From Stappia sp. (GTDB lineage: Bacteria > Pseudomonadota > Alphaproteobacteria > Rhizobiales > Stappiaceae), in assembly GCA_002722295.1 (NCBI GenBank), contig PBLF01000021.1, forward strand, positions 186,001 through 250,000: a DNA stretch of 64,000 nucleotides. Direction: 5' to 3'. Position numbers and translations under genes: made by a program. The notes below the pieces were generated by a model. The model was not told where the DNA came from and did not search any database. It saw nothing but the letters and a program-made list of their open reading frames with translations. Shown here in pieces: positions 8,309-18,097 of this stretch; the first letter of the stretch is position 1, and every line of letters begins with the position of its first letter.

Positions 8309-10162
8309 ATGGCGATCCGGCAGTTGAGCGACCACGCGATCAATCAGATCGCGGCCGGAGAGGTGATCGAGCGGCCCGCCAGTGTCATCAAGGAGCTGGT
8401 GGAGAATGCCGTTGACGCCGGAGCCGGCCGGATCTCGGTCGTGACGGCCGCCGGTGGCAAGACATTGATGCGGGTGGAGGACGACGGCGGCGGGATGAGC
8501 GCCGCCGACCTGGCGCTTGCGGTCGAGCGCCATTGCACCTCGAAGCTTTCCGAGGAAGATCTTTTCGACATTCGCAGCCTCGGGTTCCGGGGCGAGGCGC
8601 TGCCCTCCATCGGCGCCGTGTCGCGTCTGTCCATCACCTCGCGCCACGGCGCGGAGCCCCACGCCTGGGCGCTGGACGTGGAAGGCGGCGCAAAGGGGGA
8701 ACCGCGCCCGGCGAGCCGGCCGAAGGGCACCCGTGTGGAGGTTCGCGACCTCTTCTTCGCGACGCCGGCCCGGCTCAAGTTCCTGAAATCCGACCGCGCC
8801 GAGGCGGGTGCTATCACCGATGTGGTGAGACGTCTTGCCCTGGCGCATCCGCACGTGCGGTTCGAACTGTCGGGAACCGACCGGCAGACGCTGACGTTCG
8901 CCTCCGCGACCGGGGAGCGTGCCCTGTCCGCACGCATCGCCCAGGTTCTCGGCGAGGAATTCGTCGAGAACGCCTGCGAGATCGATGCGATGCGCGAGGG
9001 CGTCCGGCTGTTCGGGCTGGCGGGCCTGCCCACCTATCACCGGGCGAACTCCCTCTCCCAGTTCTTCTTCGTCAACGGCAGGCCGGTGCGCGACAAGCTG
9101 CTGATGTCGGCGTTGCGCGGCGCCTATGCGGATGTGCTCGCCCGCGACCGGCACGCGGTCGTGGCACTGTTCATCGAGCTCGATCCGCGTCAGGTGGACG
9201 TCAACGTGCATCCGGCAAAGGCCGACGTGCGCTTCCGCGATGCCCAGCTCGTGCGCGGCCTCGTGGTCGGTGCCCTGAAGCAGGCGTTCGCCGCCTCGGG
9301 GCACATGTCGTCGTCCCACAACGCGACGGCCGCTCTTGCCGCCTTTGCGGGCAGCGGGGTCGAAGCCCGCGGCCCTTCAGCCTATCCGGGTCGACCGGCA
9401 ACACCGTCCTGGTCCGACTGGCAAGCCTCGCCCCAGCGTCCGCTCGGCACACCGCAAGGGGATGCCGGAGCCGCGTTCGGTGCGCTGCGGGAGGGCGGCG
9501 AGGAGACCGGCCTGGCCGGGTTCCAGATGCCCTCGGCGGATGCGCGCGCGCATCAGGAGGAGGCGAGCGAGGAACGGATGGCCCGGCCGCTTGGTGCGGC
9601 GCGTGCCCAGATCCACGAGACCTATGTGATCGCCCAGACGGAGACGGGCCTCGTCATCGTCGACCAGCACGCCGCACACGAACGCCTCGTCTACGAGCGG
9701 CTCAAGACGGCGCTCGCCACAAGGGGCGTCGCGACACAGGGGCTCCTGATCCCGGAGGTCGTCGAACTGCCGGAAGAGGACGTTGCCCGTCTGGCCGAGC
9801 GGGCGGAGGAACTTGCCACGGTCGGGCTGGTGCTCGAGCCCTTCGGGCCGGGCGCGATCGCCGTGCGTGAGACGCCGGCCATGCTCGGCCAGATCGATAT
9901 TCGCGGACTGGTGCGCGATCTTGCCGATGATCTCGCCGAATGGGACACGGCGACACGTGTGCGCGAACGGCTCGATCATGTGGCGGCGACCATGGCGTGC
10001 CACGGTTCGGTGCGCGCTGGACGCAGGCTGAGGCCCCAGGAGATGGACGCATTGCTGCGCGAGATGGAGGACACACCGAACTCGGGCCAGTGCAATCACG
10101 GCCGCCCGACGTGGATCGAGCTCAAGCTCTCCGACATCGAACGGCTGTTCGGGCGCAAGTGA
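8309..10162 (+). CDS. mutL: DNA mismatch repair protein MutL (endonuclease type)
   Basis: Mismatch-repair mediator of 617 residues. The N-terminal GHKL ATPase is clear ([35 protein letters not shown]). A proline-rich linker follows at about residues 345-420. The C-terminal domain has the metal-binding nicking motif DQHA-x2-E-x4-E (residues 452-463) and the late motifs [10 protein letters not shown] and QCNHGRPT. This indicates a nicking MutL, as expected where Dam and MutH are absent. I chose the ATG at 8309 (MAIRQLSD); a GTG at 8297 is also in frame. Confidence 0.97.
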   Translation: MAIRQLSDHAINQIAAGEVIERPASVIKELVENAVDAGAGRISVVTAAGGKTLMRVEDDGGGMSAADLALAVERHCTSKLSEEDLFDIRSLGFRGEALPSIGAVSRLSITSRHGAEPHAWALDVEGGAKGEPRPASRPKGTRVEVRDLFFATPARLKFLKSDRAEAGAITDVVRRLALAHPHVRFELSGTDRQTLTFASATGERALSARIAQVLGEEFVENACEIDAMREGVRLFGLAGLPTYHRANSLSQFFFVNGRPVRDKLLMSALRGAYADVLARDRHAVVALFIELDPRQVDVNVHPAKADVRFRDAQLVRGLVVGALKQAFAASGHMSSSHNATAALAAFAGSGVEARGPSAYPGRPATPSWSDWQASPQRPLGTPQGDAGAAFGALREGGEETGLAGFQMPSADARAHQEEASEERMARPLGAARAQIHETYVIAQTETGLVIVDQHAAHERLVYERLKTALATRGVATQGLLIPEVVELPEEDVARLAERAEELATVGLVLEPFGPGAIAVRETPAMLGQIDIRGLVRDLADDLAEWDTATRVRERLDHVAATMACHGSVRAGRRLRPQEMDALLREMEDTPNSGQCNHGRPTWIELKLSDIERLFGRK

Positions 10163-10274
10163 GACGTCGCGCGGCAATGGTCGGAAATATACGCCAGGGG
10201 TGTCACCGATCTGTCGCCGGTATCGTGGTGTAATGGCTCCTTGAACGCGACGGGCTTCAAGGAAACTGGCGTCG

Positions 10275-10592
10275 ATGAAGGTGATTGTCTGGTCGGCTGC
10301 GGGAGTGCTGATCCTGCTCGGCCTTCTGACCGTGTGGATGCCCATTCCCACCGGGGTTCCGCTGCTTGCGGCAGGCGCCGTTCTCATTCTTGGCTCAAGC
10401 CGTCAGGCGGCGCGCTGGTTGCGCGGACACCGGCGTTCCTGGCATCCGCTCGATGCCGCCATGACCTGGGTCGAGGACAGGGCGCCGCGCACGCTCGCCT
10501 CGGTGCTGCGCCGCAGCCGTCCGCGACGCAAGGTGCCCCCGCTTTCCGTGCTGCCCTCCGCCCGGAGGCGGGATCCGCACCCTGGAGCGTGA
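10275..10592 (+). CDS. Small inner-membrane protein of unknown function
   Basis: A 105-residue protein. Residues 5-42 form one or two hydrophobic segments broken by PIPTGVP, somewhat like the PGPGW class of small transmembrane proteins. The C-terminal half is very basic (many Arg) and probably cytoplasmic. It lies 112 bases after mutL on the same strand and converges with rsmD. The start at 10275 has no outstanding ribosome-binding site. Function not recognised. Confidence 0.65.
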   Translation: MKVIVWSAAGVLILLGLLTVWMPIPTGVPLLAAGAVLILGSSRQAARWLRGHRRSWHPLDAAMTWVEDRAPRTLASVLRRSRPRRKVPPLSVLPSARRRDPHPGA

Positions 10593-10605
10593 AGCAAGCC
10601 TCGCG

Positions 10606-11169
10606 TCAGTCGCGCGCCGCGAGCCCGAGAAACAGCACCTGGCTGTCGCCGACAATGCGCCGGTCGAGTTCCTCGTAGCCGTCCGGGACCTCGACCTCCG
10701 TTTTCGCATCCTCTTCCAGAAGGACCAGCGCGCCGGCCTTCAGCCAGCCGCCCGCGAGTGCGGAGGACAGCGCCTTTTCGCCAAGCCCCTTGCGGTAGGG
10801 AGGGTCGGCGAAGACGAGGTCGAAGGGTTCGATGGTTCCCACGGGGCCGAGTTGCGTTGCATCGCGGCGAAAGAGCTTGGTCGCGCCGTTCAGGCCAAGG
10901 GCTTCCACATTGGAGCGGATTGCCGCGCGTGCGCCGGCGGCCTCCTCGATGAAGAGACAATGGCGCGCGCCACGGCTCATGGCCTCCAGTCCGAGCGCAC
11001 CGGTTCCCGCGAACAGGTCAAGCACGCGGGTCCCGTCGAGCTTGTCGGCATGCGCATGGGCGAGAACGTTGAACACGGTCTCCCGCAGCCGGTCGCTGGT
11101 CGGACGGGTGCCGTCTCCGCGCGGAGCCTCGATGGCCGTGCCGCGATAGCGCCCGGCAACGATCCTCAA
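10606..11169 (-). CDS. rsmD: 16S rRNA (guanine-966-N2)-methyltransferase
   Basis: SAM-dependent methylase of 187 residues that modifies G966 of 16S rRNA in the assembled small subunit. The N-terminus [10 protein letters not shown] is the family signature, the SAM loop is [14 protein letters not shown], and the catalytic motif is FADPPY. The start is a TTG at 11169, overlapping the rluB stop as TTGA, so it is probably translationally coupled to rluB. Both products modify rRNA. Confidence 0.96.
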   Translation of the reverse strand: MRIVAGRYRGTAIEAPRGDGTRPTSDRLRETVFNVLAHAHADKLDGTRVLDLFAGTGALGLEAMSRGARHCLFIEEAAGARAAIRSNVEALGLNGATKLFRRDATQLGPVGTIEPFDLVFADPPYRKGLGEKALSSALAGGWLKAGALVLLEEDAKTEVEVPDGYEELDRRIVGDSQVLFLGLAARD

Positions 11170-12833
11170 CGCTTGCCTCCCTTGCCCGGGCCACCACGCC
11201 CCGGACCACCGCGCGACGGACCGCCACGTCCCGGACCGCCTCGGCCGGAGCCGCCGCGGTCAGGCCCGCCGCGCTTGCCGTCACCCTTCGCGAAAGGCTT
11301 GCCGCCAGGTTTGCCGGGGCCCTTGCCGAAGCCCTTTCCGGCACCACGGTCGGGACCGCCGCGCCTGGGGCGGTCGTCGCCCACATCGTCGCGCTGGCGC
11401 TTGGGGGCGCCAAGGCCATAGGAGCGGATAGGCTGGTCGTCGCGGTCGCGTCGGCGTGCGCCGCGCTCCTGCGCCGGAGCGGTTTCCTCGATCAGCTTGC
11501 CGTCTTCGTCCCAGACCCGTCGCCGCCGGGTCTCGTCCTGGGCCGCCTGGCGTTCCTTCGGCATCAGGTCCGGCGTGAAGCGGAAGCGCGAGCGCGGCGA
11601 GACATAGGTGCTCCTGGTCTCCGGCTCCTTGCGACCCGCGCCGCGATCGTCGCCCTTGCGGCCCGCACCGCGCTCGCCGCGCGACTTGCGTGCCGCGCGT
11701 CCGTCGGCCGCCGCCTCGCCCTCGCGTTTGGAAAGGTAGCGTCCCTCGCCTTGCGTCTGCCGGCCGCGCTGCGGCTTTTCGGCCGGTTTCGCCTTGGCCG
11801 GGGCATTCTCGCCGGTCTGGGCGAGCAGAGGTGCCTCGAAGTCGGCGTTGGCCTCGGTGGCGAGGCGCTCGCCAAGCTGTTCGCGCAGCACGCGGCCACG
11901 GATCTCGCGCACCTCGCCCTCGCCGAGCTCCGCGAGCTGGAAGGGGCCGAAGGAAACGCGGATCAGCCGGTTGACCGACAGGCCGAGGTGCTCGAGCACG
12001 CGCTTGATCTCGCGGTTCTTGCCCTCGCGCAGAGCGATCGTGAGCCAGACGTTGTCGCCCTGCTCCTTGTCGAGGCTGGCCTCGATGGCGCCATAGAGCA
12101 CGCCGTCGACCGAAACGCCGTCGGCCAGCTTGTCGAGATCGGCCTGGGTGATGCGGCCATAGGCGCGCACGCGGTAGCGGCGCAGCCAGCCCGTCGCCGG
12201 AAGCTCCAGGACGCGCGACAGCCCGCCGTCGTTGGTGAGCAGCAGCAGGCCCTCGGTGTTGATGTCGAGACGGCCGACGCTGAGCACGCGCGGCAGGTCC
12301 TTCGGCAGGCGGTCGAAGACCGTCGGCCGGCCTTCCGGATCGCTGTTCGTCGTCACCAGCCCGCGCGGCTTGTGGTAGAGCCAAAGGCGGGTGCGCTCGC
12401 GCTCGGGCAGCGGCTCGCCATCGACCGTGATCGTGTCGGACGGGCGCACGATGGTCGCCGGGGTCTTCAGGACGGTACCGTTGACGGCGACGCGGCCGTC
12501 CACCACCCAGCTCTCGGCCTGGCGGCGCGAGCACAGGCCGGCGCGCGCGATCACCTTGGCGACGCGCTCCGCCTCGGGCGCCTCTCCCCCCGCGGGTTCC
12601 CTTGCCGCGACCTTCGGCGCACGCACGGGCTTGCCCGCGCGCGGCGGCTTGCCGCCCTTCGACGGGCCGGCGAACTTCTGGCGGCCGCCCTCGCTCTTGG
12701 AGAAGGCGGGCTTGTCGCCGGTACGGCCCGGGGCGGCCGGACGCGCCGGACGGCCTGAGGGCTTGCCGGAGCGCCCGGCGGGGCGTCCGGAGGGTTTTCG
12801 GGGGCGGGTATCCTTGGTCATGGCGCGCGTCAT
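11166..12833 (-). CDS. rluB: RluB/RsuA-family rRNA pseudouridine synthase with long disordered tails
   Basis: Large-subunit rRNA pseudouridine synthase of the RsuA family. The conserved core starts with an S4 RNA-binding domain (about residues 88-135), then the catalytic region [18 protein letters not shown] with Asp190, and ends near residue 320. It is flanked by an 85-residue basic N-terminal extension and a C-terminal extension of over 200 residues. That tail is rich in Arg, Lys and Gly and ends in repeated GGP-x-RG units. At 555 residues it is almost double the core enzyme. The tails are probably unstructured RNA-binding segments. The start is ATG at 12833, with ATG at 12821 as an alternative. 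Confidence 0.92.
   Translation of the reverse strand: MTRAMTKDTRPRKPSGRPAGRSGKPSGRPARPAAPGRTGDKPAFSKSEGGRQKFAGPSKGGKPPRAGKPVRAPKVAAREPAGGEAPEAERVAKVIARAGLCSRRQAESWVVDGRVAVNGTVLKTPATIVRPSDTITVDGEPLPERERTRLWLYHKPRGLVTTNSDPEGRPTVFDRLPKDLPRVLSVGRLDINTEGLLLLTNDGGLSRVLELPATGWLRRYRVRAYGRITQADLDKLADGVSVDGVLYGAIEASLDKEQGDNVWLTIALREGKNREIKRVLEHLGLSVNRLIRVSFGPFQLAELGEGEVREIRGRVLREQLGERLATEANADFEAPLLAQTGENAPAKAKPAEKPQRGRQTQGEGRYLSKREGEAAADGRAARKSRGERGAGRKGDDRGAGRKEPETRSTYVSPRSRFRFTPDLMPKERQAAQDETRRRRVWDEDGKLIEETAPAQERGARRRDRDDQPIRSYGLGAPKRQRDDVGDDRPRRGGPDRGAGKGFGKGPGKPGGKPFAKGDGKRGGPDRGGSGRGGPGRGGPSRGGPGRGGPGKGGKR
11170..11290 (-). repeat. Low-complexity repeats encoding the GGP/RGG tail of RluB
   Basis: Imperfect short tandem repeats of CC-GGA-CCN type triplets (seen on the plus strand as runs such as ccgggaccacc and gacggaccgcc). 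They encode alternating [10 protein letters not shown] and GGPGK units at the extreme C-terminus of the pseudouridine synthase. Such a run can expand or contract by slippage. Confidence 0.7.
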
Positions 12834-12947
12834 ACCAGAGCAGCGGGGGGCGGGGAAGCGCGCTTTTCGCAGGGCTCAGCGCTTGCCGGCATGATGGGTG
12901 ACGGGGCGGGGATTGACAAGGCGCGCCCGCACCCGATGATCCGCCCG

Positions 12948-13472
12948 ATGACCGACCGAACACGCCCCGATCCACCGCCCCCCGAAGGCCCCCCGCCACC
13001 GTCTCCGACGCAGCGCCAGGGCGGCTTCATGGATCTTGCCCTGGCCGAGGCGCGAAAGGCCGCTGAACGCGGCGAGGTTCCCGTCGGCGCCGTTCTTGTG
13101 CGGGAGGGAAAAGTGCTGGCCGCCGATGGCAACCGTACCCTGGAACTCGCGGATCCGACGGCCCATGCCGAGATGCTCGTGCTGCGCGCTGCCTGCCGGA
13201 CGCTTGCAAGCCAGCGGCTTCCGGATTGCGACCTCTATGTAACGCTTGAGCCCTGTCCCATGTGCGCGGCGGCGATTTCCTTCGCGCGGATCCGCAGGCT
13301 CTACTTCGGCGCGGGCGACGAAAAGGGGGGCGCGGTGGAGCACGGCGTTCGGTTCTACGCGCAGCCGACCTGTCATCATGCGCCGGAGGTCTATTCCGGT
13401 CTCGCGGAAGTCGACGCGGCGGACCTGCTCAAAGGGTTTTTCCGTCAGAAGCGGGAGGAGGGGACGAAATGA
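12948..13472 (+). CDS. tadA: tRNA-specific adenosine deaminase
   Basis: Deaminates A34 to inosine in tRNA-Arg(ACG). The CDA-fold motifs are complete: HAEM (zinc His and proton-shuttle Glu) and PCPMCA (two zinc Cys), with the preceding GEVPVGAVLV. The start is uncertain. ATG at 12948 gives 174 residues with a Pro-rich leader; ATG at 13029 (MDLALAEARK) matches the family core and ATG at 12891 is also in frame; none has a strong ribosome-binding site. The stop overlaps the next gene as ATGA. Confidence 0.95.
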   Translation: MTDRTRPDPPPPEGPPPPSPTQRQGGFMDLALAEARKAAERGEVPVGAVLVREGKVLAADGNRTLELADPTAHAEMLVLRAACRTLASQRLPDCDLYVTLEPCPMCAAAISFARIRRLYFGAGDEKGGAVEHGVRFYAQPTCHHAPEVYSGLAEVDAADLLKGFFRQKREEGTK

Positions 13473-13816
13473 TTGCGGTGATCTTCGAGGTCTGGCCGAA
13501 AGAGGGCCACAAGGGGGCCTATCTGGACATTGCCGGCGAACTCAAGCCGCTGCTTGCCGAGGCGGACGGCTTCATCTCCGTCGAACGCTTCGAGAGCCTG
13601 ATGGAGCCCGGCAAGCTCCTGTCGCTCTCCTTCTGGCGCGACGAGGAGGCGGTGGCCGCATGGCGCAGGACGTCGGAACACCGCCTCGCCCAGGCGGCGG
13701 GAAGAAACGCGCATTTCGCCAACTACCGGCTCAGGGTCGCGGGCGTTCTGCGTGACTATGGCATGGACGAACGGGCGCAGGTGCCGGCCGACAGTCTCGA
13801 CGCTCACAAGGGGTAG
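13469..13816 (+). CDS. Antibiotic-biosynthesis-monooxygenase (ABM) fold protein
   Basis: A 115-residue ferredoxin-like dimeric alpha/beta barrel protein. The pattern MIAVIFEVWPKEGHK, FISVERFESL and LSLSFWRDEEAVAAWR is typical of ABM-domain proteins, which include quinol monooxygenases and haem-degrading enzymes, but most members are uncharacterised. Its ATG overlaps the tadA stop by four bases (ATGA), which implies co-translation. Its stop is only four bases from the convergent MBL-fold gene. Confidence 0.85.
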   Translation: MIAVIFEVWPKEGHKGAYLDIAGELKPLLAEADGFISVERFESLMEPGKLLSLSFWRDEEAVAAWRRTSEHRLAQAAGRNAHFANYRLRVAGVLRDYGMDERAQVPADSLDAHKG

Positions 13817-13820
13817 GAGA

Positions 13821-14675
13821 CTATCGTTCCGGCAGCACGAGGACGGTTGGCGTGACAGGCAGGCCGGTGCGACGCGCGACGAAGCGGGGGCTGTCGGAGG
13901 TCTCGACCGCATAGCCTTCGCCGCTCATGCGTGCCACGAAGCTCTCGCGCGAGCCGTAGGTATAGGCGTGCATGGGAATGACGATGCGGGGGCTGAGCGC
14001 GGCAAGCACGTCGACGAGCGTGTCGAGCTTCAGCGTCGAGGCGTTGTCCACCGGCGCCATGACGATGTCGATGGTGCCGAGCACGGCAAGGTCTTCTTCC
14101 GTCAGGCGGTGATGCAGGTGACCCAGGTGGGCGATGCAGAGATCCGCCACCTCGAAGACGAAGATGGAGTTACCCAGCAGCCGGGTTGTCCCGTCCCATC
14201 CGCGCGTGTTGGTCTGCAGGTTGCGGATGCGCGCGTCACGGATCGAAAGATCGTGGGTCATCTCGCCGCCTTGCGGATTCCAGCCCAGAAGCACGTGCTC
14301 GATGCCGGGATCCGGGTTGAGCGTGAAGTGGGTGCCATGGGCCCCGTTCATGGTCACCACATGGGGAAGGCGCTCGGGGCGATGCACCGCGTTGTAGTCG
14401 GTCGCGATGCGAAGCCCGTCCGGCGTCTCGATCTCGAAGGTGGCATGACCGACATAGGTGATCGCGACCTGGTCGGGCGCGAGCGCCGCCATGACCACCG
14501 GAAGTCGCCTCTGCAACGGGTCCGTGCCGGCCAGCATCTGGCAGGTGGCGCGTGCCGGAAGCGGCGCGAGCAGCAGCGCCAGGGCAAGCAGCAGCAGTCC
14601 GTGAACGAGCGGGGAGAGGATCGGCAGGGGACGCGCGCGAAGGCGCGGGCAGACGAGGTGAAGGGCAAACGGCAT
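13821..14675 (-). CDS. Exported MBL-fold metallo-hydrolase-like protein (UlaG-like, degenerate metal motif)
   Basis: A 284-residue protein with an N-terminal hydrophobic segment (about residues 18-40) ending in APLPARA, likely a signal peptide. The metallo-beta-lactamase fold is suggested by YVGHATFEIETPDGLRIATDYN, HLGHLHHRLT and PMHAYTYGS near the end. The usual HxHxDH is replaced by NGAHGTHFT, so metal binding may be altered or limited. Related sequences with this altered motif occur, to my recollection, in other Hyphomicrobiales. The ATG at 14675 is preferred; GTG at 14705 is an alternative. Substrate unknown. Confidence 0.75.
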   Translation of the reverse strand: MPFALHLVCPRLRARPLPILSPLVHGLLLLALALLLAPLPARATCQMLAGTDPLQRRLPVVMAALAPDQVAITYVGHATFEIETPDGLRIATDYNAVHRPERLPHVVTMNGAHGTHFTLNPDPGIEHVLLGWNPQGGEMTHDLSIRDARIRNLQTNTRGWDGTTRLLGNSIFVFEVADLCIAHLGHLHHRLTEEDLAVLGTIDIVMAPVDNASTLKLDTLVDVLAALSPRIVIPMHAYTYGSRESFVARMSGEGYAVETSDSPRFVARRTGLPVTPTVLVLPER

Positions 14676-14793
14676 GGGCGCGCGCTCCGGCTGTGCCGGA
14701 ACCACGGGAGAGGGGGGAAGGCGCCGGCGGAAACCTGTCCTTGTGAAACAAGGGTAGCGCCGAGGCGCCGCTCATCAAGGGCCGGACTGCCCG

Positions 14794-15645
14794 TCAGCCG
14801 GCGGCAGCAGATTTGAGGTGGGCCTCGATGACCTCGCCGAGCTGGCGTTTCACGGTCTCGCGCAAGGGCTCCGCGCCAGCCAGGATCTCCTCGGTCTTGA
14901 GGAAGTCCAGAACCCGGTAGCCGGGAAGATCCGGCTTCACCAGCACGTTGGGCTGGCGGCTCTTGAGCTTCTCCAGGGTGATCGACTGCATGAGGATCTG
15001 GATCGAGCCGAACAGGGCGTCGCCCGTGCCGGGAACCGTCTTGCCCTTGCGCGGTATCGGGGATCCGACCACATCGCTTCCCACGACGATGTCGATGTCG
15101 TCGGGCAGGGCGTCGAAGGGCAGGGGATTGACGATGCCGCCGTCGACCATGACGCAGCCGTCCACGACCACCGGCCTGAATATGGCCGGGATAGCCATGG
15201 AGGCGGCGACCGACCGGTGCAGATCGCCCTCACGCAGGCGGATCTCGCGGCAGGCGAAAAAGTCCGTCGCGATCACCGTCAGTGGAATGCCCAGATCGTC
15301 GAACGCGGGCGGGATATGGTTGCCGATGAAGGTCTCGAGCACCCGCGGCGCATCGAACTGCATGATGCCCGGCGACGAGAAGAGCTCGCCGAAACGGCGC
15401 GGGCGCAGCTTCCAAAGCCGTGCGGCGACGGCGTTTCGGTCGCGGAAGATCTCCGTGGCCACGGCTCTGAGCTCTTCACCGGGAAGCCCTCCGGCGTAGC
15501 CGGCCGCCAGGATCGCTCCGATCGACGTGCCCGCCATGGCGACCGGCTTGATGCCGAGGTCGTCGATCGCCTCAAGAACCGGAACATGCGCCAATCCGCG
15601 CGCACCTCCGCCCCCCAGCGCGACGCCGATCCGCGGTCCGCTCAT
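14794..15645 (-). CDS. Patatin-like phospholipase, RssA/NTE family
   Basis: Serine hydrolase of 283 residues with a Ser-Asp dyad. The oxyanion loop is GGGGARGLAH (residues 11-20), the nucleophile is Ser41 in GTSIG, and the partner is Asp168 in VMVDGG. Cytoplasmic or membrane-peripheral lipid acyl hydrolase activity is likely, with unknown substrate. The ATG at 15645 is well supported by AGGAGG eight bases upstream, so the longer open frame to 15687 or beyond is rejected. It diverges from the CPA2 antiporter gene. Confidence 0.92.
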   Translation of the reverse strand: MSGPRIGVALGGGGARGLAHVPVLEAIDDLGIKPVAMAGTSIGAILAAGYAGGLPGEELRAVATEIFRDRNAVAARLWKLRPRRFGELFSSPGIMQFDAPRVLETFIGNHIPPAFDDLGIPLTVIATDFFACREIRLREGDLHRSVAASMAIPAIFRPVVVDGCVMVDGGIVNPLPFDALPDDIDIVVGSDVVGSPIPRKGKTVPGTGDALFGSIQILMQSITLEKLKSRQPNVLVKPDLPGYRVLDFLKTEEILAGAEPLRETVKRQLGEVIEAHLKSAAAG

Positions 15646-15932
15646 TCGAAATGCCTCCTGCGTCGGAACCTTGCCTGCAACGTCCATGGTGTCGCCGCGA
15701 AAAGCGGTAAGATCAAGACAGGATACGGAAGCTGCCTCCCGATGTGAAAGGCGGTCTGGTGTGGCGCGGATGTCGCCCGCCCGCTCCGCCCGGTATAGTG
15801 GACAGGGGAACCGACGCCTGCGAGATTCGCGAAACGTCTGCCGTTCCTCTTGGCGTTTTTCGCCCGGGCCCCGTGCTCTTCGCACCGGGTGCCGGTGAAG
15901 GATGCCTTGTTCCGCACACCCGAGGGAGGCCC

Positions 15933-17741
15933 ATGGCCAGCGAAGCAGCCCCGCCGTTCTTTGTCGAGTCCATGCTCTTTCTCACCGCGACCGTGGTGGC
16001 GGTTCCGCTTGCCAAGCGCATCGGGCTTGGATCCGTCGTCGGATTTCTGGCGGCCGGTATCGCGCTCGGGCCCTACGGCCTGGACCTCATCGCGGGTGCG
16101 GGAGATGTGAGGGGCGTAGCGGAACTTGGCGTGGTGCTGCTGCTTTTCGTGATCGGACTGGAACTCGAACCGGCGCGATTGTGGCAGATGAAGGGGGATA
16201 TCTTCGGCCTGGGAACATCCCAGGTGCTTGCCTGCGGGGCGGCTCTTGCCGGGCTGCTCCTGCTGGTGGGCACGAGTCCTGAAGTCGCCGTCATCGCGGG
16301 CATGGGCCTGGCGCTCTCCTCCACGGCCTTTGCGCTGCAGATCCTGCAGGAACGCGGCCAGCTCACGACCGCCTATGGCCAGCGGGCCTTCGGCATCCTG
16401 CTTCTACAGGACATGGCTATCGTGCCGCTTCTGGCCCTGATCCCGATCCTGGCACCGCAATCCGATGCCGATGCGGGACGCGGGGTCCTGGTCGAACTGG
16501 GCATTACCATTACCGCCGTGGGTGGCGTCATCGCGGCCGGGCGCTATCTGCTTTCTCCGCTCTTCACGCTTCTTTCGGCGGTGCGCGCGCGCGAGGTCAT
16601 GCTGGCGGCGGCCCTGCTCGTCGCGCTGGGCAGCGGAGGCATCATGCATGCCGCCGGGCTGTCCATGGCGCTTGGTGCCTTCCTTGCGGGTGTGATGCTG
16701 GCGGAATCGAGCTTCCGGCACACGCTCGAGGCGGACATCGAGCCGTTTCGCGCGTTGCTCATGGGGCTGTTCTTCATCTCCGTCGGCATGTCGCTCGATC
16801 TTGGCCTGGTCCTGTCGAGCTGGCATCGGGTCGCCATTGGCGTCGCGGCGGTGATGGGGGTGAAGGGAGCCCTGATCTGGGGGCTGGCGCGCCTCTTCGG
16901 GTCGTCGAATTCCGATGCGCTCAAGATTGCCGTCACGCTTCCCCAGGGCGGCGAATTCGCCTTCGTGCTCTTTACCGCCGCCAGCGCCGCGCAGATCCTG
17001 GCGCCGGGCCAGATGACGCTGCTTCTCGCGATCGTCGTCGTGACCATGCTGCTGACGCCGGTCGGCTGCGCGATCCATGACATCATCGCCAGGCGCCTGC
17101 AAAAGCGCGGTTACGTGTCCGATGCGATCGAGGTCTTCGCCGAGACCCGTCCGGCGGTGATGGTCATCGGGTTCGGCCGGTTCGGCATGATGGTGTCGGA
17201 GATGCTGACCGCTGAGGGCGTTCGCATCATCGCGCTCGACAACCGGCCCGACCGTGTCACCTATGCACGCAAGCTCGGCTACAAGGTCTATGTCGGTGAT
17301 GCGACCCGCGCCGACGTGCTCAAGGCGGCCGGCGGCGACGACGCCGTTCTGATCGCGTTGTGCATCGAGAACGACAAGGTCATGGGGCAGGCGGTCGACC
17401 TGATCCGGGAGGAGTTCCCGCACGCCAAGATCTACTGCAGGGCGACCGACCGGTTGCACGCACTGGAACTCGCCCGCCGGGGAGTGGACTACCACATTCG
17501 CGAGACCTTCGAATCGAGCCTCAGCTTCGGGCGCGCGGCTCTCGAGGCGCTGGGCATCACGGGGGATCGCATCGAGGAGATCGAGGAGGATGTGCGTCGC
17601 CGGGACCTGGAACGTCTCGAGCTTCAGCTTCGCGACGGGCCGAGCGCCGGAGCGGACCGCATCAACCGCATGACGCCGCGCCGGGCTTCCGCCACGCCGA
17701 AGGATGCGGACGGCACCGGGGATGACGCGACAGGGCCGTGA
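15933..17741 (+). CDS. CPA2-family monovalent cation:proton antiporter with TrkA-N domain (KefB/YbaL-like)
   Basis: Inner-membrane Na+/K+:H+ antiporter of 602 residues. The first ~390 residues hold about 12-13 membrane segments with ELGVVLLLFVIGLELEP, LALSSTAFALQIL and LLQDMAIVPLLAL, typical of KefB/KefC. A cytoplasmic RCK/TrkA-N nucleotide-binding domain follows, with the Rossmann loop VIGFGRFGMMV and VYVGDATRADVL. The start at 15933 has GGGAGG just upstream; the open frame begins at 15744. A glutathione-gated role cannot be told from sequence; a KefF/G partner is not adjacent. Confidence 0.92.
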   Translation: MASEAAPPFFVESMLFLTATVVAVPLAKRIGLGSVVGFLAAGIALGPYGLDLIAGAGDVRGVAELGVVLLLFVIGLELEPARLWQMKGDIFGLGTSQVLACGAALAGLLLLVGTSPEVAVIAGMGLALSSTAFALQILQERGQLTTAYGQRAFGILLLQDMAIVPLLALIPILAPQSDADAGRGVLVELGITITAVGGVIAAGRYLLSPLFTLLSAVRAREVMLAAALLVALGSGGIMHAAGLSMALGAFLAGVMLAESSFRHTLEADIEPFRALLMGLFFISVGMSLDLGLVLSSWHRVAIGVAAVMGVKGALIWGLARLFGSSNSDALKIAVTLPQGGEFAFVLFTAASAAQILAPGQMTLLLAIVVVTMLLTPVGCAIHDIIARRLQKRGYVSDAIEVFAETRPAVMVIGFGRFGMMVSEMLTAEGVRIIALDNRPDRVTYARKLGYKVYVGDATRADVLKAAGGDDAVLIALCIENDKVMGQAVDLIREEFPHAKIYCRATDRLHALELARRGVDYHIRETFESSLSFGRAALEALGITGDRIEEIEEDVRRRDLERLELQLRDGPSAGADRINRMTPRRASATPKDADGTGDDATGP

Positions 17742-17875
17742 GCGGCAGGCGATCGGCGGTGGTCAACGCGTGACTGGGCCGCTATGTAGGGCGTGAGACC
17801 ATGAGACGAAACGGCAGGGGCGGGCGATATGCGCCGCAGGGGCGAGGTCCTCGCGCTGCCGGAGGCAGGAACGGC

Positions 17876-18097
17876 ATGAACAGACTGGACATCCCGCGCG
17901 CGGAGGGCGAGGCCCGTATCCGCTATCTCGACGCCGACTATCAGCTCCTGTCGCCCGGCACATTCGTGCTGTGCGCGGTCACCGGGCAGCAGATTCCGCT
18001 CGATGAGTTGAAGTACTGGAGCGTCTCGCGCCAGGAGGCCTACGTCGACGCCCATGCGGCGCTCGCCCGCTACCGCGAGAGTGGCAATCAGGCCTGA
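17876..18097 (+). CDS. DUF2093 small protein
   Basis: A 73-residue protein with the core EARIRYLDADYQLLSPG followed by VLCAVTGQQIPLDELKYWSV, which I recognise as the DUF2093 family of alphaproteobacteria. Function is unknown. The ATG at 17876 (MNRLDIPRA) matches the family length; the frame is open from 17801. Its last ten bases overlap the 3' end of the convergent lpxK gene. Confidence 0.85.
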   Translation: MNRLDIPRAEGEARIRYLDADYQLLSPGTFVLCAVTGQQIPLDELKYWSVSRQEAYVDAHAALARYRESGNQA

